From assembly GCF_965214215.1 (NCBI RefSeq), contig NZ_CBDCBD010000003.1, positions 2,418,001-2,482,000 on the forward strand: a DNA stretch of 64,000 bases, written 5' to 3'. Both the position numbers and the translations under genes were made by a program. Under the pieces are notes generated by a model that did no database searches, was not told the DNA's origin, and saw only the letters and a program-made list of their open reading frames with translations. The stretch's first letter is position 1; each line of letters starts with the position of its first letter. The stretch comes from Poriferisodalis sp965214215 (GTDB taxonomy: Bacteria > Actinomycetota > Acidimicrobiia > Acidimicrobiales > Poriferisodalaceae). Shown piece after piece: positions 52,783-60,278 of the stretch.

Positions 52783-54162
52783 TCAGCGGACGTATCTGTG
52801 GGCGCCGTTGTGTCCCGAAGGCAGGATGCATCGCACTCGGGAACGCACACCGATATGAGGGCAAGTCCCTGCGGCCGGGGGCTGGGGCAGTTCGACTCTC
52901 GGTGCGATGTCGTGGAACGCTGTTGCAGCGTCTGGGGCCTGTCCGTTGTCGGTTTGCTGCCACAGGGCCGCCAGCAGCGCTGTGCGTGTGTCCACGATGT
53001 CGATCAGCGACGGGATTTCTGCGACGAGCGGCTCGCCGGGCGTTCGTTCCTGCGCGATGCGGACGAGGCCGTCGTCTTCGAGCCTGCGTGCGGCCCTCTG
53101 GGCTGTTCTCGGCGACAGGCCGAGTCGCGCTGCCAGGTCGGGGACTGCTGCTGCTGGCGATGCGATCAACTGGTCCATGACGGCGCGGCGGGCGGTTCCG
53201 TGACGCATGGATGCGGCCTGTCGGACGCAGGCGTCGACTTCGTCGGCGACGGCTTCGGCGTAGGCGCAGGCGACTTCGACGGCTGTCGCTGCCCATTCGA
53301 TCATGATCGACACGCTGTGGGAGCGTTCGTCGTCGTCGGGTGCGCCGAGGTAGCTGTCGAAGGACGCGAGCGCGTCCATGTAAGCCGTTTTCCGGGATTC
53401 GATCGCAGCGGAGACAGGCAACGGCGCCGGATAGGGGCTGTGCCGTGCAAGACAGGCGTGCAGGAACGCCCGTCCGACTCGTCCGTTGCCGTCTTCGAAC
53501 GGATGGGCGGTCTCGAACTGAGCGTGAGCGACCGCAGCAGCGCCGACCGGCCCGGCCGCTGCCATGCATTGCCGGCTGCTGACCCACGCGAGAAGGTCGT
53601 CGACGAGTGCGGGCACTTCGGCATGAGGGGCCGGCACGAACCGTGCTCTGCTCGGCAGATTCGTTGCGCTGCTGCCAACCCACACCAGCCCGGTGCGGAA
53701 CCGTCCTGCGTTGATGTCGGCGCCTGTGTCCTCGAAAAGCGTCTTGTGCAGTGCGAGCAGATCGCCGGCGCGCATCGGTACATGACGGTTGCTGCCGACG
53801 GAGTGGGCGTCGACCGCGATCCGTGAAGCGCCGTCGACGAGGCGACCGCTTCGCTGAGCCTGCGAATGCGGACGGGCGGTGTCCCACAGCGAGACCTCTC
53901 TCAGCGACGCGATGACGCCTTCGATGCGGCTGGACGCGATGCCGTCAGCACGGGCCAGACACAGCGCCGCTTCGGGCGTGCTCGCGATTCGTGCGCTCGT
54001 CGTCGCGAGACGGGTGGATGCTTCGTGGCCGCGCGCAACGGTCTCGGCTTGAAGTATGGGAGTCCATCCGATGAGCGGATGCGGCAGGTACGCCTCGTAG
54101 TCGTCGATCTGCTGGGAGGTGCGAAACCAGTAGGCATGCTGCTGCGGCACCATGCGGCCCAT
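52783..54162 (-). CDS. Fic-domain protein (AMPylase-type) with C-terminal Cys/His motif
   Basis: A 459-residue Fic protein. HPFEDGNGRVGRAFLH near residue 222 is the complete HPFxDGNGRxxR active site for AMP transfer. Upstream, SSRIEG near residue 78 matches the (S/T)xxxE(G/N) inhibitory helix of class II Fic proteins, so the enzyme is self-inhibited. A winged-helix-like segment (AAVPDLAARLGLSPRTAQRAARRLEDDGLV, about 345-375) suggests DNA binding or autoregulation. The C-terminus has CPHIGVRSRVRC and PSGHNGAHRYV, a Cys/His motif common to actinobacterial small zinc-like tails. The target protein is unknown. Confidence 0.8.
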   Translation of the reverse strand: MGRMVPQQHAYWFRTSQQIDDYEAYLPHPLIGWTPILQAETVARGHEASTRLATTSARIASTPEAALCLARADGIASSRIEGVIASLREVSLWDTARPHSQAQRSGRLVDGASRIAVDAHSVGSNRHVPMRAGDLLALHKTLFEDTGADINAGRFRTGLVWVGSSATNLPSRARFVPAPHAEVPALVDDLLAWVSSRQCMAAAGPVGAAAVAHAQFETAHPFEDGNGRVGRAFLHACLARHSPYPAPLPVSAAIESRKTAYMDALASFDSYLGAPDDDERSHSVSIMIEWAATAVEVACAYAEAVADEVDACVRQAASMRHGTARRAVMDQLIASPAAAVPDLAARLGLSPRTAQRAARRLEDDGLVRIAQERTPGEPLVAEIPSLIDIVDTRTALLAALWQQTDNGQAPDAATAFHDIAPRVELPQPPAAGTCPHIGVRSRVRCILPSGHNGAHRYVR

Positions 54163-54469
54163 GTCGGCGAGCGTAACCGAACAGACCGCATTTGCGACAC
54201 AATTGGCCCGTCAATGACGCAAACCGTCGTCTTTGCGTCGCAACAGCACCGGTCCGCTCTCTGGCTTCCGTGAGGATGATGCCGGACAGCTGAAGGCGGG
54301 CTGCCTGTCGGATGTCCTCGCCAGGCGTATGACGCCATGCTCAGCAGCCGACGAACCCCCGAGCGTCACCCTGTGTTGCGTCTGACTTCGCGCGACATCG
54401 GTGCCAAGATCGCGCGACGTTCTGCCGTAAGGTGATCTTCGACCGCTGCGCGCGGCAACCCAACGTTGG
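54163..54469. other. Gap upstream of the Fic gene
   Basis: No gene is supported. The stretch near the Fic start holds three TTTGCG-type half-sites (see 54191-54239). The rest, up to the dioxygenase stop, shows no recognisable feature. Confidence 0.5.
54191..54239. promoter_or_regulatory. Three alternating TTTGCG/CGCAAA half-sites upstream of the Fic gene
   Basis: TTTGCG at 54191, CGCAAA at 54218 and TTTGCG at 54232 form one loose and one tight inverted repeat; the tight one is GACGCAAA with TTTGCGTC separated by 8 bases. They lie 29-77 bases upstream of the minus-strand Fic ATG. This arrangement suits an operator bound by a dimeric regulator, possibly the Fic protein's own winged-helix segment. 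Confidence 0.45.
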
Positions 54470-55327
54470 CTACTCGTCGAGTGTGGGGCCTTGGCCCTGC
54501 ACTCGGGTCTGGCGCATGTAGCGGCGCCAGCGGTCGGCGTCGTAACCGGCACCGCGGTGCAGCATGCAGCGGTTGTCGTAGATGACGGTGTCGCCGGGGC
54601 TCCAGCGATGCGAGTACACGTCTTCGGGCCGGGTGGCGCCGGCGTTCAGCTCGTCGATCAGCCGCCGGCTCTCGATGCCGTGCCACCCGACGATGGACCG
54701 GGCGTGAGAACCGACGTAGTAGTTCTTCAACCCGTTGTTGGGGTTGGTGCGCACGAGCCGGTGGGGGATCGGCGGCAGCGATGCTGCGTGGTTGAAGTCG
54801 ACTGGCGCCACCTGGGTGCGGCTGAACACATAGTCGTGCAGCACCTGGAGGTCGTCGATCTCGGCTCGGCGTGACGTGTCGAGCCTCTCGTAGGCAGCTC
54901 GCTGGCTGGCGTACTCGGTCTCGCCGCCCTCGCCGGGCACCTCGTACGCGTGCAGGATCGACACGTATGACGGCACGAGTCGGAACGACGAGTCGGAATG
55001 CCAGAGGTTGTTACCCTTCTGATTGCGGGTCAGCGGATCCGATTCGTCTCGCTTGGCGTCAGCGTTGATCACGTTGCCGATGGTGCCGAAGTACACGACC
55101 TTGCCGGACTTGCCGAACACGACGTGATTGGGCTCGGGCTCGCCGAGCAGTTCGGTAAGTGCGAGCTGTGCTTCGTCGGACATGTCTTGGCCCGGGAGAT
55201 GCAGCAGCGAGTACGTGTCGATCGCGTCGACCAGGGCCGCTCTCGCCTCGCTGTGGAGCTCTGCGGTCAGGTCGATTCCCGTGACCCGGGCGCCGAAGTC
55301 GGGGTGGATCGGATCGATGGTCAGCAT
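54470..55327 (-). CDS. TauD/TfdA-family Fe(II)/2-oxoglutarate dioxygenase
   Basis: A 285-residue dioxygenase. NNLWHSDSSFRLVPSY gives the HxD iron ligands, CMLHRGAGYD the distal His, and the following RWRRYMRQTRV the 2-oxoglutarate-binding Arg. It hydroxylates a small organic acid, sulfonate or similar substrate. It is 24 bases upstream of nothing on its strand except the bifunctional enzyme whose stop lies 24 bases from its start, so the two may be cotranscribed. Confidence 0.85.
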   Translation of the reverse strand: MLTIDPIHPDFGARVTGIDLTAELHSEARAALVDAIDTYSLLHLPGQDMSDEAQLALTELLGEPEPNHVVFGKSGKVVYFGTIGNVINADAKRDESDPLTRNQKGNNLWHSDSSFRLVPSYVSILHAYEVPGEGGETEYASQRAAYERLDTSRRAEIDDLQVLHDYVFSRTQVAPVDFNHAASLPPIPHRLVRTNPNNGLKNYYVGSHARSIVGWHGIESRRLIDELNAGATRPEDVYSHRWSPGDTVIYDNRCMLHRGAGYDADRWRRYMRQTRVQGQGPTLDE

Positions 55328-55351
55328 CGGTTCAGCCCCAATTCTCAGATC

Positions 55352-57466
55352 TCAATTCTCGTGGCGGGCCAACGAGCCGCCTTCGGCTGCCAGCCGTTCC
55401 AGCAACGGGCTCGGGGTCCAGTGGTCGCCGCCCAGCGTCTCGTCGTAGTGGCGAATGCGTCCCAGCACCTCGGCCAGCCCGATCTCGTCAGCCCAGTACA
55501 TCGGGCCGCCGGTGTAGATGGGCCAGCCGTAGCCATTGATCCAGGTCACGTCGACATCGCTGCCCCGCAGTGCGATGCCTTCGTCGAGGATCTTCGCGCC
55601 CTCGTTGACCATCGGGTACAGGCACCGTTCGAGGATCTCCTGGTCGGCGACGTCGCGCAGCACCGCTCCCCGCTCGGAGGCAAAGTCGCGGATCATCTGG
55701 GTGACCTCGGGGTCGGGGGTCGACGCCCGGGTGTCGGGGTCGTAGATGTAGTAGCCCCGGCCGTTCTTCTGGCCTCGCCGGCCCGACTCGCACAGCACCT
55801 CGCGCACGGTCGAACTCGACGAGGTGTCTTCATTCCAGCCGACGTCGAGCCCCGCCAGATCGCTCATGGCGAACGGGCCCATCGGGAAGCCGAAGTCGTA
55901 CACGACCTTGTCGATCTGGGCCGGCGTGGCGCCTTCCAGCAGCATTTTCTCGGCCTCGATGCCTCGCATGAACAGCATCCGATTGCCGATGAAGCCGTGA
56001 CAGACGCCGCACAACACCGGTGTCTTGCCGATGCGCTTGCCGATCGACATGGCGGTTGCGATCGCGGTGTGCGAGGTGGCATCGCCCCGAACCACCTCCA
56101 GCATCCGCATGACGTTGGCGGGCGAGAAGAAGTGCATGCCGATGACGTCTTCGGGGCGTGACGTGGCCGACGCGATCTCATTGACATCCAGCGCCGAGGT
56201 GTTGCTGGCGAGCACTGCACCTGGCTTGCAGATGGCGTCGAGCTGTTCGAACACGCTCTTCTTGAGCGCCATGTTCTCGAACACGGCCTCGATCATCAGG
56301 TCGCAGTCGGCGAAATCCCCCATGTCGGTGGAACCCTGCAGCAGATCCATGCGGGTCTGCACGTCGTCGGAGGAGATGCCGCCGCGCGCAGCGGTTCGCT
56401 CGTAGTTGCGCCGCACGACGCCGAGACCCCGCTCGAGGCTCGCTTCGTCACGCTCGACCAAAGTGACCGGTATGCCGATGTTGGCGAAGTTCATGGCGAT
56501 GCCGCCGCCCATCGTGCCGGCACCCAGAATGCCGACTCGGGCGATGTCGACCTGCGGCGTGTCACGCGGAACATCGGGAACTTTCTGGGCCGCCCGCTCT
56601 GCGAAGAAGTAGTACTGCTGGGCGTTGGCCTGCGAGCTGCCCATCAGCTCGCCGAAGATTCGCTGCTCGGCAGCGAGGCCCGCCTCGAAATCGCCGCTGG
56701 CGCCGGACTCGACTGCGGCCTCGACGCATCGGACAATGCAATCGGGTGCTTCGAAGTTGCGGGTCTTGCGGGCGATCGAGGCCCGGAACGCGGCAAATTG
56801 CTCGGCGCCAAACTCTTCGAGACGGTCGTTGCGGTCGCGGATGCGCGGCCGGGGCATGCCCTCTGCAACTGCCCGGCGTGCGAACGCCACCGCTCCTGCT
56901 TCGAGATCGGCCAGGCTGTCGCCGACGATCTCATTGATCAGGCCGCATTCGAGCGCCTCAGCGGCGCCGATGGGATCGCCGCTGACCATGATCTCCAGCG
57001 CCCGCTGCGGGCCCGTGATGCGGGGCAGGCGCTGGGTGCCGCCGCCCCCTGGCAGCAGGCCTAGCTTTACCTCGGGCAGGCCGAACTGGGCTGAGCTGAT
57101 GGCCACCCGGAAGTGCGCGCACAGCGCAACCTCGAGCCCGCCGCCCAGCGCCGTGCCGTGGATGGCCGCCACCACGGGCTTGCTGCAGTTCTCCATGGCC
57201 TCCTGACCGGGTACGAGACCGGGCGGCTTCGGGGGCTGGGAGAACTCGGTGATGTCTGCGCCGGCGATGAAGGTACGGCCGTCGCAGATGAGCACGATGG
57301 CCGTCGCATCGCTGTCTTCCGCTGCGGCCAGGCCGTCGATGAGGCCCTGGCGCACGTGGTAGCTCAGCGCATTGACCGGTGGGTTGTTCACGATGAGCAG
57401 CGCCACGTCGTCGCGGCGTTCGAGTCGGACCGACTCGGTGATCTGGTTCTGGTCCTGGGTTGTCAT
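55352..57466 (-). CDS. Bifunctional enoyl-CoA hydratase/3-hydroxyacyl-CoA dehydrogenase (FadB/FadJ type)
   Basis: A 704-residue beta-oxidation enzyme. The N-terminal crotonase domain shows DGRTFIAGADITEF and HGTALGGGLEVAL. The dehydrogenase half begins VGILGAGTMGGGIAMNFANIGIPVTL near residue 315 (NAD-binding) and includes ASNTSALDVNEIA and the IGMHFFSPANVMRMLEVV active-site His block. It hydrates enoyl-CoA and oxidises the product with NAD+. ATG 57466 is used; an earlier start six codons upstream is less likely. It precedes the TauD-type gene on the same strand. Confidence 0.92.
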   Translation of the reverse strand: MTTQDQNQITESVRLERRDDVALLIVNNPPVNALSYHVRQGLIDGLAAAEDSDATAIVLICDGRTFIAGADITEFSQPPKPPGLVPGQEAMENCSKPVVAAIHGTALGGGLEVALCAHFRVAISSAQFGLPEVKLGLLPGGGGTQRLPRITGPQRALEIMVSGDPIGAAEALECGLINEIVGDSLADLEAGAVAFARRAVAEGMPRPRIRDRNDRLEEFGAEQFAAFRASIARKTRNFEAPDCIVRCVEAAVESGASGDFEAGLAAEQRIFGELMGSSQANAQQYYFFAERAAQKVPDVPRDTPQVDIARVGILGAGTMGGGIAMNFANIGIPVTLVERDEASLERGLGVVRRNYERTAARGGISSDDVQTRMDLLQGSTDMGDFADCDLMIEAVFENMALKKSVFEQLDAICKPGAVLASNTSALDVNEIASATSRPEDVIGMHFFSPANVMRMLEVVRGDATSHTAIATAMSIGKRIGKTPVLCGVCHGFIGNRMLFMRGIEAEKMLLEGATPAQIDKVVYDFGFPMGPFAMSDLAGLDVGWNEDTSSSSTVREVLCESGRRGQKNGRGYYIYDPDTRASTPDPEVTQMIRDFASERGAVLRDVADQEILERCLYPMVNEGAKILDEGIALRGSDVDVTWINGYGWPIYTGGPMYWADEIGLAEVLGRIRHYDETLGGDHWTPSPLLERLAAEGGSLARHEN

Positions 57467-57710
57467 GGGCCGCAGCGTACGCAACGACGGTGTTGCCCGA
57501 GCGACTCACGTGAGTGCCGGCGGGCGAAACGTCGCACCGATCAACCGCTCTCGTGTTGGCGTGTCGTGAGCGGCGGGGCAGCGGCTCCGCTGACCGGCTC
57601 TGCCTCGCGCTGATCCTGTGTGAAATTCGCCCCGATGCGGCCGGGGTCGGGCGATACGCTGCGGGTGTCTTGGGCGCATACGGGCCTGAGCAGTATCGAA
57701 TGGAGCGAAG
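57467..57710. other. Divergent intergenic region
   Basis: About 244 bases between two divergent starts. I see no riboswitch or T-box-like leader, although the downstream gene is a branched-chain aminotransferase. GGAGCGAAG immediately precedes its GTG. Confidence 0.4.
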
Positions 57711-58736
57711 GTGAGCGAGAAGCCCGACCCGTTCACGGTCCCGTTCGGGACAATCTTCTGTGACTGGATGACCACGGCGCGGGCCGATGACGGGCCGTAC
57801 GTCTATGGCGGCGGCGCAGAGCCCTTCGGCGACTTCTCGATCAGCCCCGCTGCTCACGTGCTGCACTACGGCAGCGCGATCTTCGAAGGACTGAAGGCGC
57901 ACCGCCAGGTTGATGGTTCGCTGGCGATCTTCCGGCTGGACCGCCATGTGGAACGCATGGTCTCCAGCGCGCAACGGCTGCGACTGCCCGCCGTCGACGG
58001 CGACGTGCTGCATCAGATGTCCGTCGACGCGGTCGAAGCCAATGCCGGCGAGGTGCCCGATCCGCCCGGCTCGCTCTACATCCGACCGACGCTGATCGGC
58101 ACCGAGCCCGATATCGGCGCAGCGGCTCGCCCGACCCGCAGTGCGTTGCTGTACGTCGTCAACTGTCCGGTCGGCGACTACTTCAAAGGCGGTGTCCGGC
58201 CGCTGACCTTGTTGGTGGAGACCGAGATTCCCCGCACCGTCCCGCAGTTCGGCATGGTCAAATGCGGCGGTAACTACGCCATGGCGCTCGCGCCCACACT
58301 CGATGCGATGGCCGGCAACGAAGCCATCGATCAGATGCTGTTCGCCACCGGCGGCGACATCACCGAGACCGGGGCGTCGAACTTCTTCCTCGTCGACGAC
58401 GAGCGGGTCGTGACCCGTCATCTCGATGAGTCATTCCTGCATGGTGTCACCCGTTCGTCGGTCATCGAGCTCGCCGCATCCTTGGGTTACGAGGTCGAGG
58501 AGCGCTCGATCGACCCCGACGAGCTGGTGGGCTGGGCCGAGCGAGGAGAGGCGTTCCTGTCAGGGACCGCCGCAGTGCTCGCTCCGGTCGGCACGATCCT
58601 GTACGAAGGCAAGACGCTCACCGTGGGCGACGGGCAGCCAGGGGCCAACACGATGCGGCTGCGCCAGGCGCTGGTCGACATTCAGATCGGAGCTGCGCCC
58701 GATCCGTTCGGCTGGCGCACACCCGTGAACGGCTGA
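57711..58736 (+). CDS. ilvE: Branched-chain-amino-acid aminotransferase
   Basis: A 341-residue PLP class IV aminotransferase interconverting branched-chain amino acids and 2-oxo acids. The Schiff-base Lys is in GMVKCGGNYAMAL near residue 184. HVLHYGSAIFEGLKAHR near 45 and ETGASNFFLVDDERV near 222 are the other family blocks. The extended N-terminal FTVPFGTIFCDWM matches the actinobacterial/mitochondrial form. GTG 57711 follows GGAGCGAAG. Confidence 0.92.
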   Translation: MSEKPDPFTVPFGTIFCDWMTTARADDGPYVYGGGAEPFGDFSISPAAHVLHYGSAIFEGLKAHRQVDGSLAIFRLDRHVERMVSSAQRLRLPAVDGDVLHQMSVDAVEANAGEVPDPPGSLYIRPTLIGTEPDIGAAARPTRSALLYVVNCPVGDYFKGGVRPLTLLVETEIPRTVPQFGMVKCGGNYAMALAPTLDAMAGNEAIDQMLFATGGDITETGASNFFLVDDERVVTRHLDESFLHGVTRSSVIELAASLGYEVEERSIDPDELVGWAERGEAFLSGTAAVLAPVGTILYEGKTLTVGDGQPGANTMRLRQALVDIQIGAAPDPFGWRTPVNG

Positions 58737-58779
58737 GCCTCATGGTCAGCTAGGACGCCGGCCGAAGGGCTTGCCTGCC

Positions 58780-58860
58780 CGCGCTATAGACGACTCCCAG
58801 AACGCGCTATAAGCAATTCCCAAAACGCGCTATAGGTGATTCCCGAAACGCGCCACTGTT
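58780..58860 (+). repeat. 23-bp tandem repeats upstream of the DUF4143 gene
   Basis: Three tandem 23-bp units starting CGCGCTATA (58780, 58803, 58826) and a degenerate fourth starting CGCGCCACT (58849) end within 35 bases of the chosen ATG. Unit consensus is CGCGCTATARRYRAYTCCC plus AA. Direct tandem repeats just before a start codon suggest an operator or iteron-like regulatory array. Confidence 0.8.
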
Positions 58861-58894
58861 GACTCGCAACGTGCCGGGTGAGGATCTCAGCGAA

Positions 58895-60175
58895 ATGCCG
58901 GAACTACACGCGAGGCTCACCATGCCTGGCTACTTGCCTCGCGTCGCCGACTTCCAGATCGAAGCAGCTCTTCGGCGGCGTGGCGCGGTGCTGATCGAAG
59001 GCGCTAGGGGTTGTGGCAAGACGTGGACGGGTCGCAACCATGCCCGGAGCGAATCCAGATTCGACGTCGAGGCCATGCGCCTGCTGGCCGCAGCCGACCC
59101 GGCCTCGGCACTGGCCGGTGACGTGCCGCGCCTGTTGGATGAGTGGCAGAACGCTCCGGGCATCTGGAATCCGGTGCGGCGTGCATGTGATGACCGGGCG
59201 CAACCTGGGCAGTTCATCTTGACTGGGTCGGCCACTCCCGCCGACGACGTGACCCGTCATACCGGAACCGGTCGCGTGGGTCGGGTCCTGATGAGAACCA
59301 TGTCGCTGTATGAGTCAGGGGTTTCGGGGGGCGCGGTCTCGCTGCGCCGACTCTTCGAAGGAGAGGACCAATCGTCGTTGCCGAGGCCTGGTGTCGGGCT
59401 GAGCGAACTGGTACGGCATCTTGTTGCAGGCGGTTGGCCCGGCGGACTCTCGTTGGGTGACGAGAGTGCTCGCCTGGCAGTGGGCGACTACATCGACGAG
59501 ATCACGCGAGCCGATATCCCGCAAGCGAGCGAGGTCCGGCACAACCCGGCGGCCGTGCGGCGACTGCTGCGGTCGCTGGCGTGCAACGTGTCGACCGAGG
59601 CCAAGGAAACGAAGCTGGCGGCGGACATGGACGGTGAAGCGCCCGGCCGCCATACCGTCGGGGCGTATCTGGATGCGTTGCGGCGCATCTTCGTAGTGGA
59701 GGACCAGCCCGCATGGTCGGTGACACTGCGGTCTCGGGCATCGTTGCGCAAGCAGGCGAAGCGGCACTTCGTCGATCCATCTCTGGCCGCCTTCCTGCTG
59801 CGCGCCTCGCCGCAACGGTTGCTGGCAGATCCTGAGACGCTCGGTCTGCTCTTCGAATCGATGGTCGTCAGGGATCTGCGTGTGTACAGCGCACCGTTGG
59901 GCGCCGAGATCTTTCACTACCGGGATGACGCAGGCCTCGAGATCGACGCGATCGTCGAACGCCATGACGGTGCCTGGACTGCTGTCGAGGTGAAGCTCAA
60001 CCCGTCAGCTGAGGTCGTGGATCGTGCTGCGGCTTCGCTGTTGCGGTTGCAGGACAAGATCGCCGCACACCGTGTTCAGGACCTCGCCGGGCTCATGGTG
60101 GTGACCTCGGTCGGCGCTGCGTATCGCCGGCCCGACGGTGTGCACGTAGTTCCCATCACCCACCTCGGCCCGTGA
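58895..60175 (+). CDS. DUF4143-family AAA ATPase
   Basis: A 426-residue protein of the AAA/DUF4143 family. VLIEGARGCGKTWTGRNHA is Walker A, RLLDEWQNAPGIWNPVRRA is Walker B plus the family's EWQ signature, and ILTGSATPA follows. The C-terminal DUF4143 part contains RHFVDPSLAAFLL and LEIDAIVERHDGAWTAVEVKL, a PD-(D/E)xK-like core. These proteins are often linked to mobile or defence loci but lack a defined role. ATG 58895 is chosen; TTG 58859 and GTG 58871 are in frame and closer to the repeats. Confidence 0.78.
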   Translation: MPELHARLTMPGYLPRVADFQIEAALRRRGAVLIEGARGCGKTWTGRNHARSESRFDVEAMRLLAAADPASALAGDVPRLLDEWQNAPGIWNPVRRACDDRAQPGQFILTGSATPADDVTRHTGTGRVGRVLMRTMSLYESGVSGGAVSLRRLFEGEDQSSLPRPGVGLSELVRHLVAGGWPGGLSLGDESARLAVGDYIDEITRADIPQASEVRHNPAAVRRLLRSLACNVSTEAKETKLAADMDGEAPGRHTVGAYLDALRRIFVVEDQPAWSVTLRSRASLRKQAKRHFVDPSLAAFLLRASPQRLLADPETLGLLFESMVVRDLRVYSAPLGAEIFHYRDDAGLEIDAIVERHDGAWTAVEVKLNPSAEVVDRAAASLLRLQDKIAAHRVQDLAGLMVVTSVGAAYRRPDGVHVVPITHLGP

Positions 60176-60278
60176 TGCCTTCGGAGACGATGCATGTCGA
60201 GCCACAGCAGGTACACCCTCCCTGTTGAACTGCTGCTCCGTCCTTTCCGATGACGGGAATGCAGGGCAAGTCTCAGCT

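Noticed and set aside
57467..57710. Leucine T-box or attenuator before ilvE
   Set aside because: I found no T-box sequence, Leu/Val/Ile codon run or terminator-antiterminator pair.
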